The notes under the pieces are model-generated. The model searched no databases and was not told the origin of the DNA. It saw nothing but the letters and a program-made list of their open reading frames with translations. The translations under genes were made by a program, and so were the position numbers. From Pseudomonadota bacterium (lineage in GTDB: Bacteria > Pseudomonadota > Gammaproteobacteria > Steroidobacterales > Steroidobacteraceae), in the NCBI GenBank assembly GCA_016713725.1, contig JADJOO010000008.1, forward strand, positions 144,707 to 208,706: 64,000 nucleotides of DNA, in the 5' to 3' direction. Below, in pieces: positions 25,854 through 35,423 of this stretch. Positions within the stretch are counted from its first letter, which is position 1; each line of letters starts with the position of its first letter.

Positions 25854-26815
25854 TGCGACGGCAGCAGGACGCATCGTTCCCGGCACGCCAGCGTGGCGTC
25901 GCGCTGATCATGGCGGTGCTGATCGTCGCGCTCGCGACGATCCTCGCGGTCAACGTGACGTTCCGCGGCATGGTCGACCAGCGTCGCAGCGCCAACCTGT
26001 TTGCACTCGACCAGGGTTTCGAAGTTGCGCTCGGCGCGGAAGGCTGGGCCGCCGACATCCTGCGCAAGGACGCACAGGACTCGCAGACGGACCATCTCGG
26101 TGAGATCTGGGCCCAGTCGATGTCGGCCCTGCCGATCGACGAAGGCGTCGGCACGGTCGAAGGGCGCATCGAAGACATGCAGGGCCGCTTCAACCTGAAC
26201 AACCTCGTGTTCAGCGACGGCACGACCAACGACACAGCGGTCAAGCAACTCGAGCGCATTCTCGGCATGCTCGAGATCGAGCCGGCGTGGGCCGCCGCCA
26301 TGGCGGACTGGATCGACACCGACACCCAGCCAGGCTTTCCGGATGGCGCCGAGGACTCGGTCTACACGGGGCTCGATCCACCGCACCTCGCGGCCAACAT
26401 GCCAATCACCCGCGCCAGCGAAATCATGGTGCTGCCGGAATTCGGCGCCGAGCGATTTGGCCGCCTGCAGCCATACGTCGCTGCCCTGCCGGTCGGCAGC
26501 AGGCTGAACGTCTGCACGGCGCCCGGAATCGTTCTCGACTCGCTCTCGGAGTCGCAGCGGCAGTTCGGCCTGGATCCCGAGGACCTGGCCAAGCGGCGCA
26601 AGGACGCATGCTTCCCGACGCTCGACGAACTGCGCGGCACGCTCGGCCAGGCGGACTACGACCAGATCAAGGACACACTTTCGGAATCAAGCACTTACTT
26701 CCGCGCCACGGTATGGGTCACTATTGGCACTACCCAGTTCACCCTGTACAGTCTCCTCGCGCGCGGTGGGGCCGGAACGGTGCGGCCTGTCCTGCGCAGT
26801 TTCGGAGCCGAATGA
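25853..26815 (+). CDS. gspK: Type II secretion minor pseudopilin GspK
   Basis: 320 residues, the large tip pseudopilin. Cleavage site ARQRG/VALIMAVLIVALAT without Glu at +5, as usual for GspK. The globular domain contains RIEDMQGRFNLNNLV, MADWIDTDTQPGFPDGAEDS, PITRASEIMVLPEFG and LNVCTAPGIVLDSLS. Start ATG 25853-25855 overlaps the gspJ stop. Confidence 0.93.
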   Translation: MRRQQDASFPARQRGVALIMAVLIVALATILAVNVTFRGMVDQRRSANLFALDQGFEVALGAEGWAADILRKDAQDSQTDHLGEIWAQSMSALPIDEGVGTVEGRIEDMQGRFNLNNLVFSDGTTNDTAVKQLERILGMLEIEPAWAAAMADWIDTDTQPGFPDGAEDSVYTGLDPPHLAANMPITRASEIMVLPEFGAERFGRLQPYVAALPVGSRLNVCTAPGIVLDSLSESQRQFGLDPEDLAKRRKDACFPTLDELRGTLGQADYDQIKDTLSESSTYFRATVWVTIGTTQFTLYSLLARGGAGTVRPVLRSFGAE

Positions 26816-26819
26816 CCGT

Positions 26820-28049
26820 ATGACTGAAACCCTGGTGATCCGTCTCCGGGCGTCGGAGGACGCGCCAGCGTCCTGGCTGATCGTCGACGCCACCGGCGCC
26901 CGTTCGGGCAACGTGCAGAGCGGCCCGATCGCCGACGCGCTCGCGCTGTCCCAGGGCCGCCGCACCGTCGTGGTCCTGCCTGCCGCTGACGTAACGCTCG
27001 CCCGTCCGGACCTGCCTCCGGTGCGCGGTGCGGCCCGCATCGCACAAGCGGTGCCGTTCGCACTCGAGGAGCACCTCGCATCCGATCTCGAAAACCTGCA
27101 CTTCGCCATCGGCCATCGCGCTGCGTCGTCGAGCGGCATGCCGGTCGCGATCGTCGCCCGTTCGACGCTCGACCGCTGGCAAGCGATGTGGGACGCCGCG
27201 GGCATCCGCCCGGACGCGGCTTATGCCGAATCCTCGCTGATCCCGTCCGCACCGAATGCGTTAGTGCTCGTGCTCGACGAAGGCACGCTGCACGTGAGCC
27301 GGCCTGATCGATCCGCCTACGCCCTCGACGCAGGATCGATGCAGGTCGCGTTCGATCTCGCGCTGGGCGAGCAGACCGAAGCCGGCGAGCACGTGACGTT
27401 CTATGTGTCGACGGCCGACTACTCGGCACACAAGGACGCCATCGAAGGCCTGCGGGCGCGCACCGCCACGCTGCAGGTCAAGCTGCTGCCCGATGGCACG
27501 CTGCCGCTGCTGGCCTCGCAGGTACCGGTCGCCAGGCCGATCAACCTGCTGCAGGGCGCCTACGCGGCGCCAACGTCGTTCGGCTCGCAACTGAAGCAGT
27601 GGCGGCTGCCCGCCGCACTGGCAGCTGCTACGCTGGTGGCATTCCTCGGCGCGCAGGGCCTCAAGCTCTGGCAGCTGCACAAGGCCGAGCAGCAACTCGA
27701 CGCGCAGATCACCCAGACCTTCAACCAGATCCTGCCCGGGCAACCGATCGTCGATCCGCGCGCGCAGATCCAGGGCGTGCTGGCTCGCGCCGGCGGCGGC
27801 AGCAGCGCCCTGCTGCCGGCAATGTCGTTGCTGGCGCAGGCCATCGCACAGACGCCGGCAACGCGCGTCGAGGCAATCAGCTACCGGGCGGGCGTGCTCG
27901 AGCTGCATCTCGTCGCACCGAGCGTGGAGGCGCTCGACGGCATCAAGCAGGCCATGAGCCGCGATGGCGCGACGGTCGAACTGCAATCCGCGAACCCGCG
28001 TGATCAACTGGTCGAGGGCCGCATGCAAGTCCGGCTGGGGGCCGCATGA
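26820..28049 (+). CDS. gspL: Type II secretion inner-membrane protein GspL
   Basis: 409 residues. The cytoplasmic actin-like domain (VVLPAADVTLARPDLPPVRG, QAVPFALEEHLASDLENLHF) binds the GspE ATPase. A single membrane segment near residue 265 (PAALAAATLVAFLGAQGLKL) leads to a periplasmic ferredoxin-like domain. The start ATG 26820 is four bases after the gspK stop. The gspM start overlaps its stop. Confidence 0.92.
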   Translation: MTETLVIRLRASEDAPASWLIVDATGARSGNVQSGPIADALALSQGRRTVVVLPAADVTLARPDLPPVRGAARIAQAVPFALEEHLASDLENLHFAIGHRAASSSGMPVAIVARSTLDRWQAMWDAAGIRPDAAYAESSLIPSAPNALVLVLDEGTLHVSRPDRSAYALDAGSMQVAFDLALGEQTEAGEHVTFYVSTADYSAHKDAIEGLRARTATLQVKLLPDGTLPLLASQVPVARPINLLQGAYAAPTSFGSQLKQWRLPAALAAATLVAFLGAQGLKLWQLHKAEQQLDAQITQTFNQILPGQPIVDPRAQIQGVLARAGGGSSALLPAMSLLAQAIAQTPATRVEAISYRAGVLELHLVAPSVEALDGIKQAMSRDGATVELQSANPRDQLVEGRMQVRLGAA

Positions 28050-28540
28050 ACGTCCGTGACTGGTTCGACAACCTGAGCGAACGTGAACGCAACCTCGTCT
28101 ATGCCGCCGGCGCGCTCGTCGGCGTCGCGCTCGTCTACCTCGTGCTCGTGCTGCCATTTCAGGCGTCCGGCAAGCGGATGGCTGCGCGCGTCGCACAGAA
28201 GACAGCGGACCTCGCCTGGATGCAGGCGTCGGCGCCGCAGGCCATGGCGGCGGCGGGCGTGGCGCAGGCTGGAGGCGGCGGCGATTCACTGGTCGTGCTG
28301 GTCGACCGCACGGCGCGTGAAGCCGGGCTCGGCGCCTCGCTGCGCGACCAGAGTCCGGACGGCAACAACGGCCTGCGACTGCGCATCGAAGCCGCGTCGT
28401 TCGATACGCTGGTCACCTGGCTCGCCAGCCTGCAGCAGCAGTACGGCGTGAGCATTGAATCCGCCACCGTCGGCGCTGCCGCCGCACCCGGCTTCGTCAA
28501 CGCGACGCTGAGCCTGAAGCACGCCGGCGCAGCGGGCTGA
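28046..28540 (+). CDS. gspM: Type II secretion protein GspM
   Basis: 164 residues: short cytoplasmic N-terminus (WFDNLSERERNLVYAAG), one membrane helix (ALVGVALVYLVLVLPF) and a periplasmic ferredoxin-like domain ending in VSIESATVGAAAAPGFVNAT. It partners GspL in the inner-membrane platform. The start overlaps the gspL stop by four bases. Confidence 0.92.
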   Translation: MNVRDWFDNLSERERNLVYAAGALVGVALVYLVLVLPFQASGKRMAARVAQKTADLAWMQASAPQAMAAAGVAQAGGGGDSLVVLVDRTAREAGLGASLRDQSPDGNNGLRLRIEAASFDTLVTWLASLQQQYGVSIESATVGAAAAPGFVNATLSLKHAGAAG

Positions 28541-29353
28541 TTGCGCTCCTTTCCCACGGCACGTCTTCCCGTGACAAAACGCACTGGCTGGCTGCTCGCG
28601 CTCGGCATGCTTGCCCTGCTCGCCTTTGCGCTCGCCACGCTGCCGGCAGGCGTGGCGGCCGGCCCGCTGCGCAAGGCCGGCATCGACGCAGCCGCATTTG
28701 GTGGTTCGCTCTGGTCGGGACGAGCTACCGGAATGTCCTGGCGCGGCGCTGCGGTCGGCGATGCGGAATGGAAGATTGCGCCGGCGCGGCTGCTGACAGG
28801 TCGCATCGCCGGTCACGCCAGGCTCACGCGCACGGACGGTTCAGTCGAAACGACCTTCGATCTGTCGTTGACCGGTCGGGACGTAAGACTGCGAATGACC
28901 CGACTCGAGCTTCCGCTCGCCGCTTTGAACGCACTGCCGCTCGGCATGCCGAAGGGCTGGCAAGGACGCGTGACAGGGCTGTTCGATGCGATTGATCTGC
29001 AGCGGGGCTGGCCCACGAGTCTCAATGGCTCGCTCGATCTCGACGAACTGGTGGCGCCGCCGCCGCGCAACGCACCCGTGGGCAGTTTTCATGCCGTGTT
29101 TCCGGCGGCACAGCCAAAGGCATCGCTCTCGGTACCGCAGGATCCCTCGAACCTGACGGCACAGGTCAAGGACAAGAACGGCCCTTTTTCGGTCGACGCG
29201 CAACTCACGCTGAGCCGCACGCGCAATTTCGCGTTCGAAGGCACGCTCGCGCCGCGCGGTCCGGTGCCGCCGGCGATGGAGCATTCGCTGCAACTGCTGG
29301 GTCCGGCCGATGCGACGGGCCGGCGCGAGTTCAGCGTCGGAGGCACGCTCTGA
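28541..29353 (+). CDS. gspN: Type II secretion protein GspN
   Basis: About 260-270 residues. Start is either TTG 28541, directly after the gspM stop, or GTG 28571, which places the membrane anchor (GWLLALGMLALLAFALATL) right at the N-terminus. The periplasmic beta-rich domain has GspN features (GIDAAAFGGSLWSGRATGMS, LPLGMPKGWQGRVTGLFDAI). GspN is dispensable in some systems. It is the last gene of the gsp set and ends convergent with addA, with no gap (29353/29354). Confidence 0.85.
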   Translation: MRSFPTARLPVTKRTGWLLALGMLALLAFALATLPAGVAAGPLRKAGIDAAAFGGSLWSGRATGMSWRGAAVGDAEWKIAPARLLTGRIAGHARLTRTDGSVETTFDLSLTGRDVRLRMTRLELPLAALNALPLGMPKGWQGRVTGLFDAIDLQRGWPTSLNGSLDLDELVAPPPRNAPVGSFHAVFPAAQPKASLSVPQDPSNLTAQVKDKNGPFSVDAQLTLSRTRNFAFEGTLAPRGPVPPAMEHSLQLLGPADATGRREFSVGGTL

Positions 29354-32300
29354 TCACGCCGCGTCCGCCGTCCACTCGCGCCACCCCGACAGCAGCGGAA
29401 AATACAGTCCGAGACGGATCGGCTCGTCGCCAAGAGCCTGCATGAGTTGCGCGTAGCGCTCGAGCTGCCCGCGATAGCGCTCGCGTTCGTTGTCCAGGAA
29501 TTCATCGAGCCCCGCGCCCTCGTGGCTGCTGGTCTTGTAGTCGACGATCCAGCGCAACCCTGTCGCGTCCACGAAGGTCCGGTCGACAACGATGCTGACG
29601 AGGCCACTGTCGACGACGCCGGTCAGCGCCAGCTCCGATCGCGATGACCCGTGTGACGCGTCGAGCAGCCACCGCCCGCGCTCGTCCACGAGCGTGCGAC
29701 TCACGGCCTCCAGCGCTTTCGCAACTGCGGCGTTGCGGCGCTCGTACGGCACGCCCAGTTCGGCAAGTTCGGCCGCAAAGCGTCGCTGCACGGCAGTGCG
29801 CTCCACCGCGTCGCCGGGTGGAGCGCCACCTTCGCGAGCGAAGCGCTGCAACTCACGATGCACCACTGTACCGACGTGGCGCGCCGTCTCCGTCACCCAG
29901 TTGAACTCGACCGCTGCGGCCGTGGTCGCACGCACCAGGCTGCGAACCAGAATGGACGGCGCCACCGGCGCCGCGGGAGGTTGCCAGCCGCCGGGCAGAC
30001 GCAGCAGCACGGGGTCGCGCGGGATGACGCGCCCCTGCTCGCCCTGGAAGTCACCCGACTCCGCGAGTCGGCGTTCGAACTCGCCGCTCAGCGACGGCTC
30101 GGCCCACAGCAGGCCCAGCGCCGAAACCTGCTTCGGCGCCCGCACGCTCAATTCACCGGTCTTCTTGTCGGCGATGACATCACACGAGCCGAGCAGGTGC
30201 AGCGACTGCTCTGCACGGGTCGCCGCCACGTAGAGCAGCCGCCGCTTCTCCTGCAGCAGCTTTTCGCGCTCGAGCCGGCCGAGCCAGCGGAACAGTGGAT
30301 TCGCCTCATCCGCGCCGGTCGCCGCGACGGGCGCGATGATCAACTGCTGCCCGTCGCTGCGCGGCACCTTGAGCCAGCGCAGCAGCGGCGGCGCATCGGA
30401 CGCACCGACCCGCTCCAGGCCCGGCACGATCACCGTGTCGAACTGCAGGCCCTTCGACTTGTGGATGGTCAGCAGCTCGACGTACGTATCGGGCTGCGGC
30501 CGCGCGGGTGCGTACAACTTGAGCAACGCTTCGACGAGCCGGGCAAGATCCACCGGCGCGCCGGGTGCTTCGTCCTCAACGTCGCCGAGGGCATCGAGAT
30601 AGGCCAGTGCTTCGTCCAGTTCCCGTTCGTTGCCGAGCGTCGCAGGGCCGCCGAGGGCATGCCAGCAGCGTTCGACGGAGTCGCGCAATCCAAACCGTCG
30701 TCTTTCATCGAGGGCCTGCTCCAACACCGGCTGACATCGCTCGAGCCGCCGACGTGCCGCGGTTCCCAGCCGCTGCCGCAGCGGCTCCTCACGCAGCAGG
30801 CGCGGGACCGACGCATGCCGGTCGCCGCCGAGCAGCGCGAGGCAATCGGCCAGCGTCAGGCCGCACCACGGTGCGCGCAGCACACCGATCCACGCGGCGC
30901 GGTCGCCGAGATGGGCCAGCGCGCGAGTCAGCGCCAGCAGGTCGAGCACGGCAGGACGCGCGCCCAGCGGGTCGATGTCGGTTGCCTGGAAGCGGATGCC
31001 ACGCCGCGCGAGCTCGACCACGATGTCGAGCAGGTGGTTGCGACCCTGCACGAGGATCGCGATGCGCGCGTCGGACCTGGCCGCGTGACGCCGCTCGATG
31101 ATGTCGGCCACGGTCTGGGCCTCAAATCGCCGGCTGCTGCGCAGGAAGGCGTGGACGTGCACGCCGCCTGCGTCGGTTGCCTGCGGCGCCGCAACGCTCT
31201 CTGAGTACTTCACGGCCCCGCGCAGCACGTCGTCATGCGGAGGCAGCACGCGGGCGAAAGCCTGGTTGACCCACTGCACGATCGGCTGCGTCGAACGGAA
31301 ATTCACGCGCAGGGTCAGCGGTTCGAGCTCGATGTCGCCGAGGCCGTGATCACGCACGTCGAGGAACAGCCCGACCTCGGCATTGCGAAATCGGTAGATC
31401 GACTGCATCGGATCGCCGACGAGAAACAGCGTGCGGCCATCGCCGCGCTCCCAGCCCGCCGTCAGGCTACGCAGCAACTGCACCTGGGCTTCCGACGTGT
31501 CCTGGAACTCGTCGACCAGGACATGGCGCAGTCGCGCATCCAGGGCAAGAGCGGAGTCCGTCGGCTCGTCCGCCGTTCCCAGGGCCTGTCGCGCAGCCGC
31601 TGCGAACTCCGGATAGTCGGCGGCCTTGCGCTCGGCGAAGACGAACTTCAGCTCGGCGGCTGCCAGCCGCACGACGAGCAGCAATGACTTGAGCACTGTC
31701 CACTCGGCATCCTGGTACTCGCACGGGGGCAGCGTGCGCGTAGCATGCAGCGGCTCGAAGAGTTCCTCGTGCGTCGCGAATTCATCGGCCATGGCCAGCA
31801 CGCGCGCCTTGTGCTCGGCGAGTTCGGGACGCTTGCTGTTCTGCGGCAGCACGCCGACCTTGATGTCAAAACTCCTGCGCGACTGACCATCCGCGGTGAG
31901 CAGCAACGTAGCGAGGCCCTGCCAATGCGCCGCATCGCCGACTTCCGCACCCGGCACTCCCGGTCCGCACGCGAGTATCGGCGAGTCCTTGCCCTCCTGG
32001 AGCAGCACACCCGCTGCGCCTTGCGCGAAGGCGCAGGCCTCTGCGAGCAACGCTGGCGGAAAGACTTCGACCAGACCCTCCTGCCCGTAGTCGTCGACGC
32101 TCGCGGGCAGCACCGGCAACCATGCCTCGCGTCGCGCGAGCATGCTGCCGACCAGCCCGATGAGCCTGCCGACGTTGTTGTCGAGGTGCCCGAGCAGGAT
32201 CGCGACCGCTTCTGCGACACGTGGATCCTCCGACGGCAGGTGCGTGAGCAGTCGTTTGGCTGCTTCCTCGTACAGCTCGCGGCCATCCTCGTCGATGTCG

Positions 32301-32722
32301 AGCCCGGCGCCGAGACCCGAGAGCACCGGCAGGCGTCGCGCGAGCGACTGGTTGAGCGAGTCGATGGTCAGTACACGCAGGCGGCTGGGATTGCGCAGCA
32401 GGCCCCAGTCGTTGCGGATATCGACTTCGAGCACGCGTCGCGCCAGCGCACGCGTGTCGTCACGCAGCATCGACTGCGGGTCCGTGCACCGTCGCAGCGA
32501 CTCGAGGATGCGGTTGCGCATCTCAGCCGCGGCCTTGCGCGTAAACGTGATTGCGAGCAGCGCTTCGGGCCGGTCGACCGCGACGAGCAGCGCAAGAAAC
32601 CGCTGCGTGAGCAGTTCGGTCTTGCCCGAACCCGCCGGCGCCTGGACGATGAAGCTGCGGTCGACCTGCAGCGCTGTCGCCCGAGCCTCCTGGTCGGCCT
32701 GCAGCAGGTCAGCCGGTTGCAT
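29354..32722 (-). CDS. AddA-like UvrD-type helicase/nuclease
   Basis: 1122 residues from ATG 32720-32722. Superfamily 1A helicase: Walker A VQAPAGSGKTELLTQRFLAL, motif Ia AITFTRKAAAEMRNRI, Walker B HVLVDEFQDTSEAQVQLL, motif III FLVGDPMQSIYRFRNAE, motif V LLTIHKSKGLQFDTVIVPGL, motif VI RRLLYVAATRAEQSLHLLG. A C-terminal PD-(D/E)XK nuclease is indicated by VDRTFVDATGLRWIVDYKTS. It pairs with the nuclease encoded upstream for double-strand-break end processing, in place of RecBCD. The overlap with the upstream gene (14 bases) indicates translational coupling. Confidence 0.9.
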   Translation of the reverse strand: MQPADLLQADQEARATALQVDRSFIVQAPAGSGKTELLTQRFLALLVAVDRPEALLAITFTRKAAAEMRNRILESLRRCTDPQSMLRDDTRALARRVLEVDIRNDWGLLRNPSRLRVLTIDSLNQSLARRLPVLSGLGAGLDIDEDGRELYEEAAKRLLTHLPSEDPRVAEAVAILLGHLDNNVGRLIGLVGSMLARREAWLPVLPASVDDYGQEGLVEVFPPALLAEACAFAQGAAGVLLQEGKDSPILACGPGVPGAEVGDAAHWQGLATLLLTADGQSRRSFDIKVGVLPQNSKRPELAEHKARVLAMADEFATHEELFEPLHATRTLPPCEYQDAEWTVLKSLLLVVRLAAAELKFVFAERKAADYPEFAAAARQALGTADEPTDSALALDARLRHVLVDEFQDTSEAQVQLLRSLTAGWERGDGRTLFLVGDPMQSIYRFRNAEVGLFLDVRDHGLGDIELEPLTLRVNFRSTQPIVQWVNQAFARVLPPHDDVLRGAVKYSESVAAPQATDAGGVHVHAFLRSSRRFEAQTVADIIERRHAARSDARIAILVQGRNHLLDIVVELARRGIRFQATDIDPLGARPAVLDLLALTRALAHLGDRAAWIGVLRAPWCGLTLADCLALLGGDRHASVPRLLREEPLRQRLGTAARRRLERCQPVLEQALDERRRFGLRDSVERCWHALGGPATLGNERELDEALAYLDALGDVEDEAPGAPVDLARLVEALLKLYAPARPQPDTYVELLTIHKSKGLQFDTVIVPGLERVGASDAPPLLRWLKVPRSDGQQLIIAPVAATGADEANPLFRWLGRLEREKLLQEKRRLLYVAATRAEQSLHLLGSCDVIADKKTGELSVRAPKQVSALGLLWAEPSLSGEFERRLAESGDFQGEQGRVIPRDPVLLRLPGGWQPPAAPVAPSILVRSLVRATTAAAVEFNWVTETARHVGTVVHRELQRFAREGGAPPGDAVERTAVQRRFAAELAELGVPYERRNAAVAKALEAVSRTLVDERGRWLLDASHGSSRSELALTGVVDSGLVSIVVDRTFVDATGLRWIVDYKTSSHEGAGLDEFLDNERERYRGQLERYAQLMQALGDEPIRLGLYFPLLSGWREWTADAA

Positions 32723-35367
32723 CGTCGCCCTCCTCCGGCTCCAGCAGCGCCTGTACCGAGCGGCAGACTCCGGACAGATGGCAATATCGGCAGGCTTTGG
32801 CTGGATTCGGTGCCAGTCGCGCATCGCCCTGCGCGTGTTCTTGCGCCAGCGACTCGAGGCGCCGGCTCCAGGCCAGCAGCAGGTCGCCCCAGCTGGCGTA
32901 TTCCTTGAACGGTGCCTTGGTGGCGTCGAACGGCTTGAGTTGCGGGAACACCGCGCCATCGCGCGCGAAGCCACGGTACTCGGTGCTGCCCGTGGAGACG
33001 ACACCGAACGCCACCGCGCTGACCTGATCCTGCCCGATCGCGCGCACGTACAGCGGCAGCTGGGGCAGCTCCGGGCGCTCACCCATCCATGCGGCCGGTT
33101 GCGTGCTCTGCCCGGTCTTGTAATCGATGACGGCAAACGAGCCGTCCGCCAGCCGATCCACCCGGTCCAGGACGATGCGTGTCTGCACGCCGCCGACGTC
33201 GATGACGCGCGAGTCTTCGACGAACTCGACCGAAAACGGCGCGCGCTCCGCATCCTGCTGCAGCAGCTCGAGCACCCGCGCTTCGAGCCAGCGCGCCTCG
33301 AGAGCCAGCAGGCGCACGCCGACTTCGTCGGCCGTCGCGCGCAACGGCGCCAGCACCGAATGCACGTGCGTGCGCACGATCGGGACACGCTGATCGGCGG
33401 TCATGGCCAGCAGCGCCGACTGCTCGCGCACCTTGTCCCAGAAGGCCTGCAGCACGGCATGCGCGAGCTTGCCGCGTTCGGTGGCCGCAATGCCCGCGGC
33501 CGGGTGCTCGAGTTCGACGCCACCCAGGCGCAGTTCGACGGCGGCGCGGAACGGGCACGCGCTCTGCAGTTCGAGCAGCCGCTGAACCGCCCTTCACGAC
33601 TTCATGCTGGGCAAACGCGGGGAGCGAGCCGTCGATCAACGTGTCGAGCGCAGGACGCGCCGCGAATTGCGCCGACGACGCCTGCGTTCCGCGCCACAAT
33701 GCAACGGCCGCGAGTCGCGGCAGGTCGGCGACCAATGCACTCGACAGCAGCGGTGCTTCGTCCTCGAAGCGCGACACGCTGCAGAGTGCGGTGGCCGCCG
33801 AGGCCAGGAGCCGTTGCAGGGTCCGGCGCGCCTGCTGCTCGGACAACTCGGCGGTCGCGCCAGGCACGCCTTGCCGCGCCTGCCATTCGCGCGGCAGAAA
33901 CGGATCCGGATGCGCCGGCGACGGCCAGCGCGCAGCATCGAGTCCGCACACCCAGATCGCGTCGAAATGCATGCCTAGCGCCGTGTCGGGATCGATCACG
34001 AGCAGCGGCGCCGCAATTTCCTGCGGTTCGAACGCAGTCACGGCAGCGAGGTCGCGCAGGTACGCAAGAGCGACCGACGCGCGCAGTGGACCGGCGACAT
34101 CGTCGCTCGCGCCAAATTCGCCGAGCAGCGATTGCAGGCGCTGCACGGCCTGATGCTCCGCGCTGCTGGGGCCGGGACCAGGCCAGCCGACGGCGCGCAG
34201 CAAATCGAAGAACTCGGGTGCCCACTGGCTCGGCAGGCGCGAAGCCGTCCACGTTCCCGCCCGCGCTGCGGCCGCCTGCAATAGCGCGGCGGTCGCTGCG
34301 CAACCGTGGGCGCGAGCCTCGCGTGCCAGGTAATCGAGTCCGGCTTGCGGCACCCCGGCCTTGCGCAGCGTCACGTCGAGTTCGGCGCGCGCGTACGCCT
34401 CGTTGCTGGCAGCACCATCGTGCGCACCGCGCAGCAGCGCACTGGCGGCCGACAGGTCGGGCGGACTGATGCAGGCAGCGAGCCAATCGAGGGCTGCAGA
34501 CACCACTGGTCGCTCCAGCAACGGTCGCGCGGCTGCCAGTTCGTACGCCATCGATTCGGGCGCGGGCCCACCGGTGAAGGCCGCACCCGGAACGAGCACG
34601 CGGTCAAGCGCGCGGCGGACCTTGCCACGCTTGCGAGCGAGCTCAGGCACGATCAGGGCAAGTCGCTCGTCCGGCCGCTCCTGCAACCGTTGCGCAGCCC
34701 AGCGTGCAGCGGTTTCGATCTCGGCGTCGAATTCGTTGCATTCGACGACGTGAGCGTCGAGCGTCCCGTCCTCGGACACGGCCGCGCGCACGGCGACACG
34801 TGCGCCTTGCCCTGAGATCCGCTCGACGAAATCCTCCTGCGCTGGCGTCCAACGGTCGAAGCCGACGAACTCGACCGACGTGTCGCGGGCTGGCGGGCCG
34901 ACCATCAGCGATGCCTGGGCGGGGTCCAGCCAACCGCCCCGATCCAGCCACCGGCCGAATTCGGCCGCCCATCGGGCAAACGATTGGACCTCCGGGCTGG
35001 CGTCCTCGACCAGCGCCCGGACGGGGATACGGTAGGCATGGAGCAGTTCCCAAGAACGTTGCGCCACGGCACCCAGTCCGGACGGCAGCAGGACCGGCTG
35101 CAAGTCCACGTCGCGGCGGACGATCTGCTCCCAGACGATCAGCCCGTGGCCCGTGTCAAGCCAACGGGCTGTTGTCCGGCCCGCCGCCCGGTCGAGTTCG
35201 AACTGGCGACGAATCAGTTCTGGCCACGTGACCACGTCCGGCGTCTCCCAGACACGCAGGTCTCGGGCCTGGCAGGCCGCGTCATGGCGTGCGCGCAGAA
35301 AATGGGCGAGGCGACGGGTGGGCGCGACATACGTCGTGCCGAGTTGCAGTTCTTCGGCGATTACGAT
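32709..35367 (-). CDS. AddB-like PD-(D/E)XK nuclease (probable DNA repair protein), one frameshift, start uncertain
   Basis: Partner of the AddA-like helicase. The main frame runs from the N-terminus (TYVAPTRRLAHFLRARHD, WPELIRRQFELDRAAGRTTA) through PLLVIDPDTALGMHFDAIWV and DPFLPREWQARQG to about 33595. The frame then shifts and continues (ACPFRAAVELRLGGVELEHP, RIVLDRVDRLADGSFAVIDY with KTGQ, CRYCHLSGVCRSVQALL) to 32709. The D-DYKTG block is the nuclease site; four cysteines (one near the shift, three at the end) form an AddB-like [4Fe-4S] site. The first GTG in frame (35235) would remove conserved N-terminal sequence. Coding clearly extends to about 35367, where no ATG, GTG or TTG is in frame. 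Confidence 0.82.
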
Positions 35368-35405
35368 TATTTTCCCTTTATATATCAGGGAGTTACCGCG
35401 TATAT

Positions 35406-35411
35406 ATTATA
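35406..35411 (-). promoter_or_regulatory. Candidate -10 element upstream of the AddB-like gene
   Basis: TATAAT on the minus strand inside an AT-rich stretch (35370-35415) that stands out in this GC-rich window. It lies about 40 bases upstream of the apparent beginning of the AddB-like coding region. A purine-rich AAAGGG at 35374-35379 (minus strand) lies between the two and could serve as ribosome-binding site. Confidence 0.45.
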
Positions 35412-35423
35412 ACCTGAGTGAGA

